Shown here: positions 23,012 through 35,462 of the stretch, piece by piece
How positions within the stretch are numbered: position 1 is the stretch's first letter
Layout: each line of letters begins with the position of its first letter
Assembly: GCA_034509735.1 (NCBI GenBank)
Contig: JACGWO010000005.1
Coordinates: 10,991,692-11,055,691, forward strand
Direction of reading: 5' to 3'
Length of the DNA stretch: 64,000 nucleotides
Source of the DNA: Sesamum alatum
Lineage: Eukaryota; Streptophyta; Magnoliopsida; Lamiales; Pedaliaceae
The notes under the pieces: model-generated
The model's input: the letters and a program-made list of their open reading frames with translations, nothing else
What the model was told of the DNA's origin: nothing
Database searches by the model: none
Position numbers and translations under genes: made by a program

Positions 23012-25305
23012 TATTAGAATAGGTGACCAGAACGCCAATTGGATTAGCGGTTTTGGGAACTATTCAGCAACCTTTATTAAAAGTAACTTTGTATTGATGA
23101 ACATGGTAAGTGTTCGTCATTGGCACATGTGTATGTTGTGCTTACCGATTATGTTAATCAGATGCTTTAACGTCACAACATATGCCTACAGACCAATTGG
23201 ACAACCTATGCAGTTGGGTCGCGCATTGGACGGGTGTTATGAAACCTACTGATGAGGGTTGGGTCTGAAATGTTTCAAGTCGAGGACCTCGAGACAGGGC
23301 ATCGAGAGTCCTACGGAGACTTGCACTAAGAGTCGTATTCATTGGATGAGTGTCGTATTTCATTGGCGACAGGCGTGGGACGCTTATACGATCTTAGTGG
23401 GTTGGTCGACTGGGAGCTGACTGAACTGACTCGCGGTAATCATCATATGGAAGTCTTGGAGGCTTGGTCGGCATGATTGGAGTTCCCTGGTTCCAATAGT
23501 ATGGGAGTAGTCCTCGAACTTGAGGAACCACGAGAATCACATGCACACGATGGTTGTATCTTGGATCTGGCAAGAGGTGATCATTCTCTGGTCATTATAT
23601 GCCTTGTCCAGTGCAGTCAGAACATGTAGCGAGGACAGTGGGTTTCAAGAAGAGGATCCATCCCTTTTCAGTATGTGACATAGGTATCTCCTATGCACTG
23701 GGAGACACGTTGATGCTGCTTAAAGCTGTGCCCATAATGGTTGATCGAGCAGGGAATAGTTCCTTGCGTCGATGCAATGAGGTATGCGTAGTCTTGAGTA
23801 TTAAGCATAGTTGCCTAACCAAGAATGGGACCCGACGCTCAATTCCATACCCTATACTCAGATCGGAAGATGCTAGACGGTAGACGGTAGACGGAAGGAC
23901 CGTACCCGTACAAACCAATATTTACCTAGTCTCTAGGGCCATGGACCATTGCTAGACGACCACCCATGGTAACGGGTTTCTGTTCGACACCGGCCCAAGT
24001 CTAGTTGAGGGTAAACCTAAAGGGTCACACACAAATCAACGAGGAGGTGAAGGAATTGACTTGGAGTCAATTTCAGAAGATGATAAATAATTGGATTATT
24101 TATGGGATAATCCATTGGATGGACGGGCAGATATTGTATCGGGCCCTCGATTAATTGAGAGATGAGAGCTATCAATTAAATAAAGATTAAGGATTTGGAT
24201 CTTCTAATTGGATTAAAAGATCCATGGGAATTATTTAATTGGACCTTGAATTAAATTAGATTTATTTCTTGGGCTTTTTGTAATTGGATTATAATAAAAC
24301 CCGGTCCATTAAATCTTGGTCCAAGAGATATATTAATTCCAGTTTTGGAATTAGGAGAAGTTGGACTTCTCCCAAAATGGATGACCTTGATTGATGTAGT
24401 TGACTTGTTCATTTTTGGAAAGGAATAAATCAACTTCAATCAAGCCTTCTTTACTTGGTATGATTTAATCATACCTTGTAAAGTGGTAGGCTTCATTGAA
24501 GATTAATGGCGATGTATTGGAATGAACCTAGACATCCTTTGGATGAACCTAGACACATTCTAATAATCGCATTGATGATCCAATCAAGCCTCCTTTACTT
24601 GGTATTATTTAATTATACCTTGTAAAGTGGTAGGCTTGACTGAAGATTAATCGGGATTGACTGGAATGTATCTAGACACATTCCAATAATCACATTAATG
24701 ATGTATATATATAAGTTTATACAATCATCAAAAAGAGGATTAATCATTATTCATCTTTTTCTAGGAGAAAGAAGAGAACTCTCATATATATACATATATC
24801 ATTTTCGGCCCCTCTCTTGCTCTCTATCACTCTCACTTTGTTGCTTCATTGATCTAGGATCAATTGAAGAACAAAGTTAGATTAACAAGGATACACTAAT
24901 ACGATAGTGTAATCCATGTCTTGATCTCATCTTCTTAGGTCCATTTTTCTCTAGCAAGAAAAACGTGACTTCTCCCGGTGTGGTGTGAACTACGTTAGAG
25001 GATTCATATGTTTCAATCTTTGTGAGGGTTTGCGATCCATTCGAGAGGGAACAATGGTAGTAGCATTGCGTGGAATATAACTACAAAGGTAACCCCTGTT
25101 TATTTATATGTAGTTCTTTTTATGATTGTCTGTGTGTCCTATATGATATACTTACTTTACGTTAGCATATTCTACATCGAACGCCCGGTTGGGCACCCAA
25201 GGAACACCCCTTGGGGCATTATATTATGATATGCTCTTTTAATACCATTAAATTGAGCATCTCTCGCTTTTGCTTGCGCTCTCGGACATATCCGCTTGTC
25301 CTTCA
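23012..25305 (+). repeat. 5' LTR of family B element (2294 bp)
   Basis: Starts TATTAGAATAGGTGACC (the usual TG mutated to TA) and ends GTCCTTCA. U3 has two copies of a module holding GGTATGA/TTTAATCATACC-type palindromes (about 24440-24500 and 24595-24640), and a TATATATATA lies near 24704. The U5 hairpin CCCAAGG/CCTTGGG is at 25196-25215. Confidence 0.9.
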
Positions 25306-25307
25306 AG

Positions 25308-25319
25308 TGGTATCAGAGT
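25308..25319 (+). other. Primer binding site of family B element
   Basis: TGGTATCAGAGT, 11 of 12 to the initiator-Met tRNA complement, two bases after the LTR end. Confidence 0.88.
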
Positions 25320-27262
25320 CCGGTTCGATGTAAGGGGCCATAGATCTATGTGCTTTACATGTGTAATTTGCTTTTGTGGCTTTATTGAGCATGTTTATTG
25401 CGTAAATGTATGAAGTAATGCACTTGTTTAAATGTTTAAGTTTGATGGACTTCATGCATGGATTTTGTAAATTGTGTTTCACAATTACTTGCCTCATTTT
25501 CAGTCTTTTAATATGTGAAAACGAAACACACAAAAAAAAAAAAAAAAATGGACGACAGTCGATCTGTGTTGTTTTCGAAGTTTTCTGAAAATTTGATTTT
25601 TCTGAAACTTTTCTGCATATTTTCTGAAAATGGATTAATTTGCATATTTGATTTGGATTAGTTTGATTTTTCCTATAATCAAATTGCATAATGAGTTTGG
25701 GTTTTAGCATGCATTGGATGCATTGTGAATGGAGATGTCCATTAGATTTAAAATTTGAGCTTGTAAATCATTTATATGTTTATGGTTTGTGATATTTGAT
25801 ATCACGTAAGTATTTTTTATATCTATTATGAGCATGATTATTTGGTATGATTGTGCGTTGACGTTGATTGGATCAATATGGGATGATCACTAAAGCCCTA
25901 GACCTTGTGTATGAATGTATGTTTTTTACATTATTGTTGGGTGGGGCTTGTGTACCTCTTGTTTTGGGACTATTATCTCCCAGTATTTCGTCTCATGATG
26001 TTAAGGCTTGTTTTCCTCTATTTCATGTATTCTACTTCCAATGTAATGAGAGTAGTTAGGAATTTTTGGTGAGCTTTTACATTTCATGTAATAAAGCGAG
26101 CACATGGAGTTGGAGGCCCATGTTGGACGGAGGCCCATGTTGGACGGAGGCCCAAGGTGAGACATCAAGGCGAAACAAGTAGAGTTCAAGGCTATTGGAA
26201 TGACAATGGGTTGACTTGTTTTGTAATAGTGTAGGACCACCTTAGCCAGACTATAGACCCACTGCGGGCTTAGTGGGTCGCATAGGTTGGGCTTGTGATC
26301 ATCCAACAAGGATATACTAGATTTACTTGCATGAAACACATTTATTTAAATGCTTTATAATATTTGATATTTATGCATGCAAGATATTAATGTGATGAGG
26401 TCTCGGTCAACATCTATTGAAATCAAACTCTCACTTGGTTGGACAAAGTTAAATGTTAGGCTCACAATGGACTTGGATCAAAATAGTTTTGATCTTTCCA
26501 AACCTTCCATCCACAGCATTCTGGTGAGGAAGCTACCGCTACCCAAATGTGCTCTCACCAGACGTGACACATTTGAATAAAGGAAAGTTGCACCATTGTT
26601 GTGAACAAAGAAATACGCTCACTGTTTCCCCTTTTTCACGAGTCGTGGGGAGCGGCAGTTGAGGTATAATTTGGTTGATGGGTCGGGCTTATATCAAGTT
26701 AAAATATTAGGACCATAATGGACTTGGACCAAAATGATTTTGATCCGTCCAAGCCTACCATCCACAGCAATGTGGTGAGGAAGCTACCACTACCCAAGTG
26801 TGGTCTCACGAGTCGTGGCACATTTAGACTAGGAGAAAGCTGCACCATTGTTGTGAACAAAAAGAATGCGCTCGTTGTTTCCCTGTCTCACGAGTTGGGG
26901 GGGCGACAGTTGAGGCATGATTTGGTTGATGGGTCGGGCCTAACACTGAGTAGCATGATTCGCTTGGAGTCCTCAGAATCATGTGAAGAGGTGAGACAAA
27001 ACATCTTGGGAATCTCATTGGATGAGAATGATATTGGATATCTCCCATGAGGTTTTCTTCATGTGATTCGTAAAAGCGGGGCATGAAGATCACGCTTATG
27101 GATTCCAAGCCCACTAGGAAAAGGTTTCCCGAAACCCCACTTGACAGTGGTGGGCTTTTGTATAAATAGTTGGAGGGGTTAAAGACTAAAGCCTAAGTCT
27201 TAACTTGAACACATTGTTACGAATAATCTACTTACTTTATGCTTTACATTTTGAATGTAGAA
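25320..27262 (+). other. Family B leader
   Basis: It has the same landmarks as the family A leader: GGATGATCAC (25881) and GTGATCATCC (26295) as an inverted pair, TCACGAGTCGTGG motifs, and TATAAATAG at 27162-27170 about 95 bases before gag. No GC-rich block is present. A 250-bp tandem duplication is listed separately. Confidence 0.75.
26459..26960 (+). repeat. Tandem duplication of about 250 bp in the family B leader
   Basis: Units 26459-26711 and 26712-26960 align throughout; shared landmarks are AATGGACTTGGA, GGTGAGGAAGCTACC, TGCACCATTGTTGTGAACAA and TTTGGTTGATGGGTCGGG. They have diverged by many substitutions, so the duplication is not recent. Confidence 0.88.
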
Positions 27263-29796
27263 ATGTATAAGAATCCACTTACCATTATTCTTGAGATTAA
27301 TATATTTGAAGGAACCTATTACAATGGTTGACTGCGAAATTTGAGGATTGTCCTCGATTTCGGGAACTAGGCTTATGTCATGGATAAGCTAATTCCGCAG
27401 ACCTTGCCGAAAGGGTCCTTGCCAAAAGAACGTTTGACATTCGAGGAATGGCTAGAGGACAATCGCAAAGTCGGCAGTGTTATACTTTTCTTCCATGACT
27501 AATGAGATATAAAAGCAGTATGACGGGCTGGATGATGCCTTTTCGATAATGCTCCATGAAGTAAGTTTATGCGGTTCCGGGGACCGACATATTAGATATG
27601 CGCCGATGGAGGCATTATTCTAAACGAAGATGTCTGAAGGATCGTCTGTACAAGAGTATGGGGTTAAAATGCTATCCCTTGTGGAGAATCTTAAAGACCT
27701 CAAGGATAATCTTGAAAAAGAGACGCACATTGACGTGATCCTTCAATCTATTTTTTTCTCCTTTGACCCGTTTATCGTGAACTGTAACATGAGTGGGCTT
27801 GAGAAGACCACTAATGAGTTGATAAACATGTTGGTCCAATACGAGGCAACGATTGAAAAACCCGCACCATTGATATTATTTTGGCGGCTTCAACCCAAGA
27901 GCGAAAGGCAAGGGTGCCGGCCGTTAGAAGAGGAAGAAGGATGAGAAAGAATCAGCCACTACAAGCGCTTGGAGCGCTCCTGTTGCCTCACTGGGCGAGG
28001 GTAACGAGAAAAAGAGAAGATGGTTCAGCAGTCAAGGATTGCTAATGATGTTTGCATCAATTGCCGAAAAGGAAGCATTGGAAGAGGGAGTGTCCTGAAC
28101 CCCTCTCCAATCAAGGTAAAATCGTTATTGAGCAACATGATTATTGATTCTACTTCCTAAGTATTGGATACCTTCTTTGGATGCTCACTTCTGCACATGG
28201 TTTGCAGATTATGGTGAGGAATGGAAGGCTAAGACAGATGGTCTTAAAGCTAGGCGATAGCAAGGCTATTGCTGCAGAAGCTATAGGACTAGTTATGCTT
28301 AGCTGTTAGTAATCATGTTAAGGATAAGATATAATTGTGTAGCCTAACATGATCAAAGTTGTGTCTTTCTCATTGTTGGAAAATTTGAAATATAATTTGA
28401 ACAATAAAAGTTCTTTTTATTTGACGATGAGTCTGCTGGACTATCTACACAATTATTTTACTCTGTCCCATAATTAGATTACGTTTGCTCAAAAACAAAC
28501 TGCATGATGGATAATCAAGATAAAACTTATAGAATCTGGAATATAAAGCTACACCATATTCTTCTAGTCAGGGTAAGGAAGGTGGTAAATTCAAGGAATC
28601 TAGAAATAGACAAACTGGGTTTACTAAACTTACAAATCCTTTCTGAGAAGGAAGATGGCGGTAAAGTTCTTTGTGCGACAAAGTACGCTTACCAATTGGT
28701 CTGTTGGATTGGATCCAATCAGACATCTGTAGCTCGTTAAATAAACAGAATCAGTAGGGGGTTCACAAGTCTAAAGACCTTTGGAGGGGAATCAGAATTG
28801 AAGTGGAGAATCAAAACTGATTGCAAAATTAAACCCTTCGGTTGGATCGAGGTAGCGTGTTTTTAGTAGGAGTTCTTGAATATCCAAATGAGAATGGAAT
28901 TCTCACTCAGTGGAATTCTTCTTGCAAAGACCATTGTTAAACGGTCTCTGATACGGGAGAAATTGAACCTTGTTGGACATGGTTTGGTCGGTATTTCACC
29001 AAGTTACCTTGCTCCATCTGGACGTGGACTTTTGGAAAGCCGCCGAGTTGAAAAGCATGGCACTTTCTTAAGGCCGTAATTCAAGCAACATATTAGATAT
29101 GGTTTGGCAAGCCTTTATTCCACAAAGTACTTAAGTATATGGGATGGTCCTATTTACGTAAAGGGACTAGTGAGAGGCAAACTAGGTTTGCGCAGGTCAT
29201 AGGTTATCCCAAAAGAAATTGGGTTTCAGAGGATAACCAACGTGAGGAGTAGCTCCTTGAGAAATCAAGTAGAGCGATACTTCAGTAGAATAAAGCAAAC
29301 ATCATTTGCAATCAATTCACCTACTAACTATATTCCAGTCCTCCTAGGGACAGTCGAAAAACTCTAGTTACCTGTAAGGTACGGGTTCTCAAATTTGATC
29401 AGCCAATTGGACTACTGTCCAAAACACACATGGAGAAGCGATGTTGGACATCATAATTGGATCAATGGCTTGGATCCATGGGATCCATCATGAAATTCAA
29501 ATTGAGTTTGAGATTTCATGCAACTCGAATATTTGTTTTGACGATTTCATACTATGTATGACACAATCAGTAATGAGCACTGGTGTTATTGGGAGGATAA
29601 TTGTTTTCCATGTATTTAGTATGTAACGTCTTATTCATTTGAAATAAAGTTAAGATGTTAGGAAATACTGAAGCACGAGTATTGTCACACAATTCTCCAT
29701 GAAAGGAATTGGATTCCTATCCATAGGGTCAAGCTGTCTAAAACTCAGTCACCATAGACTGAAGAGGAAGCTTAGATGTTTGACATCCCCTATATT
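27263..29796 (+). pseudogene. Copia gag-pol pseudogene, 5' part (family B)
   Basis: The ATG at 27263 gives MYKNPLTIILEINIFEGTYY, collinear with family A gag but with an early stop. An open stretch at 27630-27944 (MSEGSSVQEYGVKMLSLVEN...) is the gag C-terminal half. A frameshifted zinc knuckle (VCINCR) lies near 28050. Protease (VLDTFFGC, with the D-T-G triad altered) is near 28160, and integrase pieces run to about 29250. Reverse transcriptase remnants end at 29788, where the hAT element enters. There are many stops; it is not functional. Confidence 0.85.
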
Positions 29797-30657
29797 TAGG
29801 GGTGTTCAATCAAACCGCCGGTCCGGCCAACCGACCGGCCCAACCCAAACCGCACCACAATTAGCGGGCTAAGGGTGGGTTGGGTTGGTCTTCGGCTAAT
29901 AAAAAAAAAAAAGACCGCAATTTAGCAATCGGGTTTGGTTTCATACTTCTGTGGACCGTATAGACCGCACTCGACCGCAATAATAGTGATAATTAAAAAA
30001 AAAAACTATAATTCTTTATAAATATATATATATATATATATAGAGAAGTTCTGAAACTACATAAATTAATATTCAAGATAATAATAATAATTACGATATT
30101 TTTTATTGGTATTGATAATATATGTATAAATTAATACATATATAAATGAAATCAATTGTTCAACTAATTCTTGGTTATGGATACTTTTTTATATTTTTCT
30201 ATACAAATAATAAATGCAAAAACATAAAATAGCTTATATCATCATATTGTTGTAATATGTTTTATATTCATCTTAATATCTTATTTTATTTTAAATAATA
30301 TAATATCTCAAATCTTTACATTTATGCTTATTGTGTTCCAATTAAACTATACAAAAAGAAAAGAATAAAAGAACAAAAGAACATAACGTTATATATTCCT
30401 ACAAGTAAATTAAGTTAGTATACACATGGTTTTAGTGATTTAAATTTTATAAATAATGAATTAATAAAAATATATAAACTATCATTATATTTTCAATTTA
30501 TAGTGTTAATCTTTATTTAATTTCTCAAATTATCTTATTTCTACCATTAAAAACTAAAAATCTTCTTTTATTATTAAACTCATAAAATATTTTCTCCACT
30601 TCCTTTGCGGTAAATTAGTATAATATGTATGTATGATATAATAATATATTATCATTG

Positions 30658-30716
<59 letters not shown>

Positions 30717-31173
30717 TTATTATATAAATAGATACTTTTTCTAATAATGAAAACTTAAGAAATAAAAAATAGATAAGAGAGGAAAACAAAGGGTTTTCGA
30801 AGTTCAAACTCTTCAATACCTTGTGACTTTTATTTTGTAAAATGTTATTTGAAACTTGAGAGAGTATGCATAATGAATGTTATTAATTTATTTAGTATGT
30901 AGAATTCTATTTGTGACTTCAAAATATATATCTTGAAATTAAAAATTTTATGTATTTAGAATAGTTGAACTTTATTTTTTTATTTTTATTATTGTATAGG
31001 TGATTGATTTTATACTAAAGACCGCAAAAACCGCCCCAACCCAATTAGACCGCAAAGTGTGATTTTGATGATTGTCGGGGCTGGGCTTGGGCTAAACTTT
31101 TCGAAAACCGCAAACATCGGGTTGGGCTAAAAAGTTACCTAAATTGGCCCAACCCGCACCGCATACACTCCTA
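29797..31173. mobile_element. Non-autonomous hAT element (1377 bp)
   Basis: Ends TAGGGGTGTTC and, on the other strand, TAGGAGTGTAT fit the hAT 5'-TAGNG rule. Eight-base flanks CCTATATT (29789-29796) and CCTATATC (31174-31181) match at 7 of 8. Both subterminal regions are rich in AACCG and GGTTGGG motifs in opposite orientation. The interior is AT-rich, with (AT)n at 30021-30041 and (ATA)n at 30661-30716. No transposase is seen, so it needs a transposase from elsewhere. Confidence 0.87.
30661..30716. repeat. (ATA)n microsatellite
   Basis: About 56 bases of trinucleotide repeat inside the hAT element. Confidence 0.9.
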
Positions 31174-31181
31174 CCTATATC

Positions 31182-31835
31182 TTTGTCGTAAACAACATAA
31201 GAATGTTGTTCGATGCATCAGACCTGATGTTGTCTATGCTTTAAGCATAACAACGGATATCGTAGGTGCACCGAGGAGGCAGTAGATAGTTGTTAGGAAC
31301 TATCTTTAACACTTTAATAAGGGTTACAGAAGTGTTCTTGACACACCTAAATGGAGAGTTGATTTTGGAAGGTTATAGCGATACTAGCTTCCAAAATCAA
31401 GTGAATAATGTTTTAATCTCAATACCTATGTACGTTCGGACTCAATGATAAAAGTGGTGGCTTGGAAAAGTTCCACGCGGGATACCATGTTTCATCATGA
31501 AATTCGAGTGTACAGAGACTTTGAAAGTGTTTTCTGGAAAGTGGTTTGGATGAAAAAATTTACACCGAATGTTTGGGTGCGATGCCTAGTATAGCCGAGC
31601 TAGTAGTCACCTTGGAGGATGACAACTAGGCTATGGCATAAGCTAAAAGGGCCCAAGATCTCATCACAAAATCCATGGAAAATTGTTAGATACCACTATC
31701 TGCTTAGAGTGATGTGACGTGTGGTTGAACCGCATCACGTTGGTAGACATAGTAGTAGACTCGTGAGACAAAGCCAATATCGCAGATTGCTCATGATCAA
31801 ATTAATCAGAAAGACATTGGTGATTGACTTTAGGT
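31182..31835 (+). pseudogene. Copia pol pseudogene, 3' part (family B)
   Basis: It continues the reverse transcriptase and RNase H region after the hAT element. HLNGELILEGYSDTSFQNQ near 31349 matches family A NGELILEGFSDASFQAD. It has several stops. The end lies just before the polypurine tract. Confidence 0.82.
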
Positions 31836-31847
31836 CAAGTGGGAGAT
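31836..31847 (+). other. Polypurine tract of family B element
   Basis: AAGTGGGAGAT immediately before the 3' LTR. Confidence 0.78.
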
Positions 31848-33669
31848 TGTTGGAATAGGTGACCAGAAAGCCAATTGGATTGGCTATTTAGAAACTATTC
31901 AACAATCTTTATTAAAAGTAACTTTGTATTGATGAACATGGTAAGTGTTCATCATTAGCACATATGTCTGTTGTGCTTACCGATTATGTTAATGAGATGC
32001 TTTAACGTTACAACAGATGCCCACAGACCAATTGGACAACCCATACAGTGCATGCATTGGATGGCGACTATGAAACCAATTGATGAGGGTTGGGTCTAAA
32101 ACGTTCCTAGTCGAGGACCTCGAGACTGGGCATCGAAAGTCCTATGGAGACTTGCACTAAGAGTCGTATTCATTGGATAAGTGTCGTGTTTCATCGGTGA
32201 TAGGCGTGGGACGCCCATACGATCTTAGTGGGTTGGTTGACTGGGGTCGAGCTGACTGAACGGACTCGAGGGGATCATCATATGGAAGCCTTGGAGGCTT
32301 GGTCGCTATGATTTGAGTTCCCTTGTTATGATAGTATGGGAGTAGTCGTCGGACTTGAGGAACCACGACAGTCAAGTGCACACGATGGCTGTATCTTGGA
32401 TTTGGCGAGAGCTAACCATTCTGTAAGATGGTCATTATAAGGCTTGTCCAGTGCAGTCAGAATGTGTAGCAAGGACACTGGGTTTCAAGAAGAGGATCCG
32501 TCCCCTGTCAGTATATGATAGAAGTATCTCCTATGCACTCGGAGACACGTTGATGCTGCTTAAAGCTGTGGCCATAGTGGTCGATCGAGCACATAAAGGT
32601 TCCCTGCGTTGATGCAATGAGGCATGCGTAGTCTCGAGTATTAAGCATAGTTGCCTAGTCAAGGATGGGGACCGATACCCAATTCCATACCCTAAACTAA
32701 GGTCGGGAGACAGTAGACGAAAGGACCGTAACCATAAAAAAAATCGGTGCCTAAATGTTCACACTAACATTCACATAGTCTCTAGTGTCATGGACTGTTG
32801 CTAGACAGCCAACCATGGTAACGGGCTTCTATTCGACACGGGCCCAAGTCTAGCTAAGGGTGAACCTAAAGGGTCACACATAAATCACCGAAGAGGTGAA
32901 GGAATTGACTTGGAGTCAATTTCGGAAGATGATAAATGATTGAATTATTTATGGGATAGTCCATTGGATGGATGGGCCGATATTGTATCGGGCCCTCGAT
33001 TAATTGATAGATGAGATTTCTCGATTAAATAGAGATTAAGGGTTTGGATCTTCTAATTGGATTAAAAGATCCATGGGAATTATTTAATTAGACATTGAAT
33101 TAAAATAAATTTATTTCTTGGGCTTTTTGTAATTGGATTACAATAAAACTCGGTCTATTAAATCTTGGCCCAAGAAATATATTAATTCCACTTTTCGAAT
33201 TAGGAGAAGTTGGACTTCTCCCAAAATGTATGGCCTTGATTGATGTAGTTGACTTGTTCCGTTTTGGAAAGGAATAAATCAACTCCAATCAAGCCTCCTT
33301 TACTTGGTATGATTTAATCATACCTTGTAAAGTGGTAGGCATGATTGAAGATTAATGGAGATTTATTTGAACGTATCTAGACATCCTTTGGATGAACTTA
33401 GACACATTCTAAGAATCCCATTAATGATCCAATCAAGCCTCTTTTACTTGGTATGATTTAATCATAGCTTGTAAGGTTGTAGGTTTGATTGAAGATTAAT
33501 GGGGATTTATTGGAATGTATCTAGACATCCTTGGATGAACCTCGACACATTCCAATAATTACATTAATGATGTGTATATATATGAGTATATACAATCATC
33601 AACAAGAGGATTAATCATTATTCATCTTTTTCTAGGAGAAAGAAGAGAACTCTCATATCTCTCTCTCTG

Positions 33670-33702
<33 letters not shown>

Positions 33703-34206
33703 TTTTCGGCCCCTCTCTTGCTCTCTATCACTCTCACTTTGTTGCTTCATTGATCTAGGATCAATTGAAGAACAAAGCTAGATTAAGAAGGATACATTAA
33801 TACGATAGTGTAATCCGTGTCTTGATCTCATCTTCTTAGGTCCGTTTTTCTCTAGCAAGAAAACGTGACTTCTCCCGGTGTGGTGTGGACTACGTGAGAG
33901 GATTCATACGTTTGAATCTTTGTGAGCATTTGTGATCCATTCGAGAGGAAACAATGGTAGTAGCGGTGCACGGAAGATAACTACAAAGGTAACCCCTGTT
34001 TATTTATATGTAGTTCTCTTTATGATTGTCTATGTGCCCTATATGATATACTTACTTTACGTTAGCATATTCTACATTGAACGCCTAGTTGAGCGCCCAA
34101 GGGAACACCCCTTAGGTAGTTTTATTATGATATGCATTTTAAGTACTGTTAAATTGAGCATCTCCCACTTTCGCTCGCGCTCCCGGGCGGATTCCCTTGT
34201 CCTTCA
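31848..34206 (+). repeat. 3' LTR of family B element (2359 bp)
   Basis: Starts TGTTGGAATAGGTGACC and ends TTGTCCTTCA. It aligns along its length with 23012-25305. It has extra (CT)n(CA)n at 33659-33701. Confidence 0.92.
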
Positions 34207-34211
34207 TCCAC
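34207..34211. repeat. Target-site duplication TCCAC, right
   Basis: Partner of 23007-23011. Confidence 0.92.
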
Positions 34212-34219
34212 TTCTTTCA
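34212..34219 (+). repeat. Last bases of the middle-layer solo LTR
   Basis: TTCTTTCA completes the LTR that began at 21669; together they give an LTR of about 1.35 kb, shorter than full family B LTRs. Confidence 0.65.
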
Positions 34220-34701
34220 ATGTGGTCACTAAAAAGCCCTGTTTCAGTGAAATCAGAACATGCGTAGAGGTTGATGGGTTCCAAGATAGAATCTATAGCC
34301 CATCATGAGATGATGACGATCTCCTATATTCTCTTGCTTGTGTTAATTGGAAGAAGTCTGTCAACACAGTTGTCCATCACATAGGAAAGGGGTTCCTATG
34401 TTGATTGAGGGAAAACACAATTAGATTAGACACACAGAAATAAATGAGTTAATCATCATTGTTAGACGACCACCCATTGAGCCAGATACTCTTGGATTAA
34501 TGAGTTAATCAAGAGTGAATAGTCGAATATGATTAAATTAATCTAGAGCAATTTAGTTTCCAGATTAAATTTTATATACGATACAAGCCCAAATATAGTT
34601 GAAGGTGGAGCTATAAGGGTCACACACAAAACACTAACGATATTGTGGGAAATTAATTAGAGAAATAATTTTGGATGGAAATTAATTATTGAATTAATTC
34701 T

Positions 34702-34754
<53 letters not shown>

Positions 34755-35000
34755 AATTTAAAGGAGTTTTAAATTAATCATTTGAATAATTGTATTATTC
34801 AATTGAGTTCCTATGTGATAGAAAACCCGAAGTGTTTATTAATTGGATTAATTAATCTTAGGTCTAAGAATTAAATAAAAATTTAATGTGAATTGAAATT
34901 AATTAATTACTAATCCAAAATCAAAGTATGTTTTATTCAAATTGTGATCAAGCCTCAAGAGACAATCAAGGGACCACAAGGACCTACCATGCATTAAAGG
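34220..35000 (+). repeat. Outer-layer family B LTR, right part
   Basis: It resumes the LTR broken at 21668. Recognisable landmarks: TCAGAACATGCGTAGAGG, GGTTCCAAGATAGA, TAGACGACCACCCAT, ACAAGCCCAAATATAG and GGTCACACACAAA. A (GA)n run lies at 34704-34751. I did not find its end; homology fades near 35000. Confidence 0.6.
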
Positions 35001-35462
35001 CCCATGATAAGGGTTTGTATTCTCATGAGTGGTGATCTGGGGATATTTGAGGAATATCTAAGATACCGTCAAGCACACATTAAGACACTCAGTTCGAAGA
35101 CCTATGTGAGAAAGGCTCCAAACAGCCCCCGAGTGGGGGCTCCTCAGTTTAAGGTCAACCCAAGAGTGTTGTTGATAATTTGCCAAAGTCCAGAGGTATT
35201 GTCGAGATCCTCATACTTGGTGAAGAGGACATCCATCCTTCACTTTAACTGTACCAACCAATTTTGGCAATGGTGCAGATTTTGTCCGCTTGGACTACAC
35301 CTATCAGTGTTACTATGGATATTTGCAGCCCATTGCACATCATTGATCTAATATCTGATCTAGGGCGTACATGTAATCGTTCAGTCCACCACATCTATAA
35401 ACATAGGCATTCCATCAACAGGTATAACTTTTGCCTCCATAACTATTGCTTTTATATCTTTA
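35001..35462 (+). other. Unassigned sequence, possibly Tat gag remnant
   Basis: It lies between the LTR relic and the recognisable Tat gag end. The open frame 35004-35351 has no motif I know. It contains a 7-bp hairpin (AGCCCCC/GGGGGCT) near 35125. It may be decayed Tat 5' sequence. Confidence 0.3.

Larger units (their letters stand above)
23012..34206 (+). mobile_element. Complete but decayed family B Copia element (11.2 kb), with an hAT insertion
   Basis: Two LTRs (23012-25305 and 31848-34206), perfect TCCAC duplications, primer site, leader, degenerate gag-pol, polypurine tract. It is related to family A in gag, leader motifs and LTR layout but lacks the GC-rich leader block. The hAT element at 29797-31173 splits the reverse transcriptase region. 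The coding part has many stops and frameshifts. Confidence 0.93.

Noticed and set aside
28504..28740. 78-aa ORF as a host gene
   Set aside because: It lies within decayed Copia integrase sequence and shows no independent motif.
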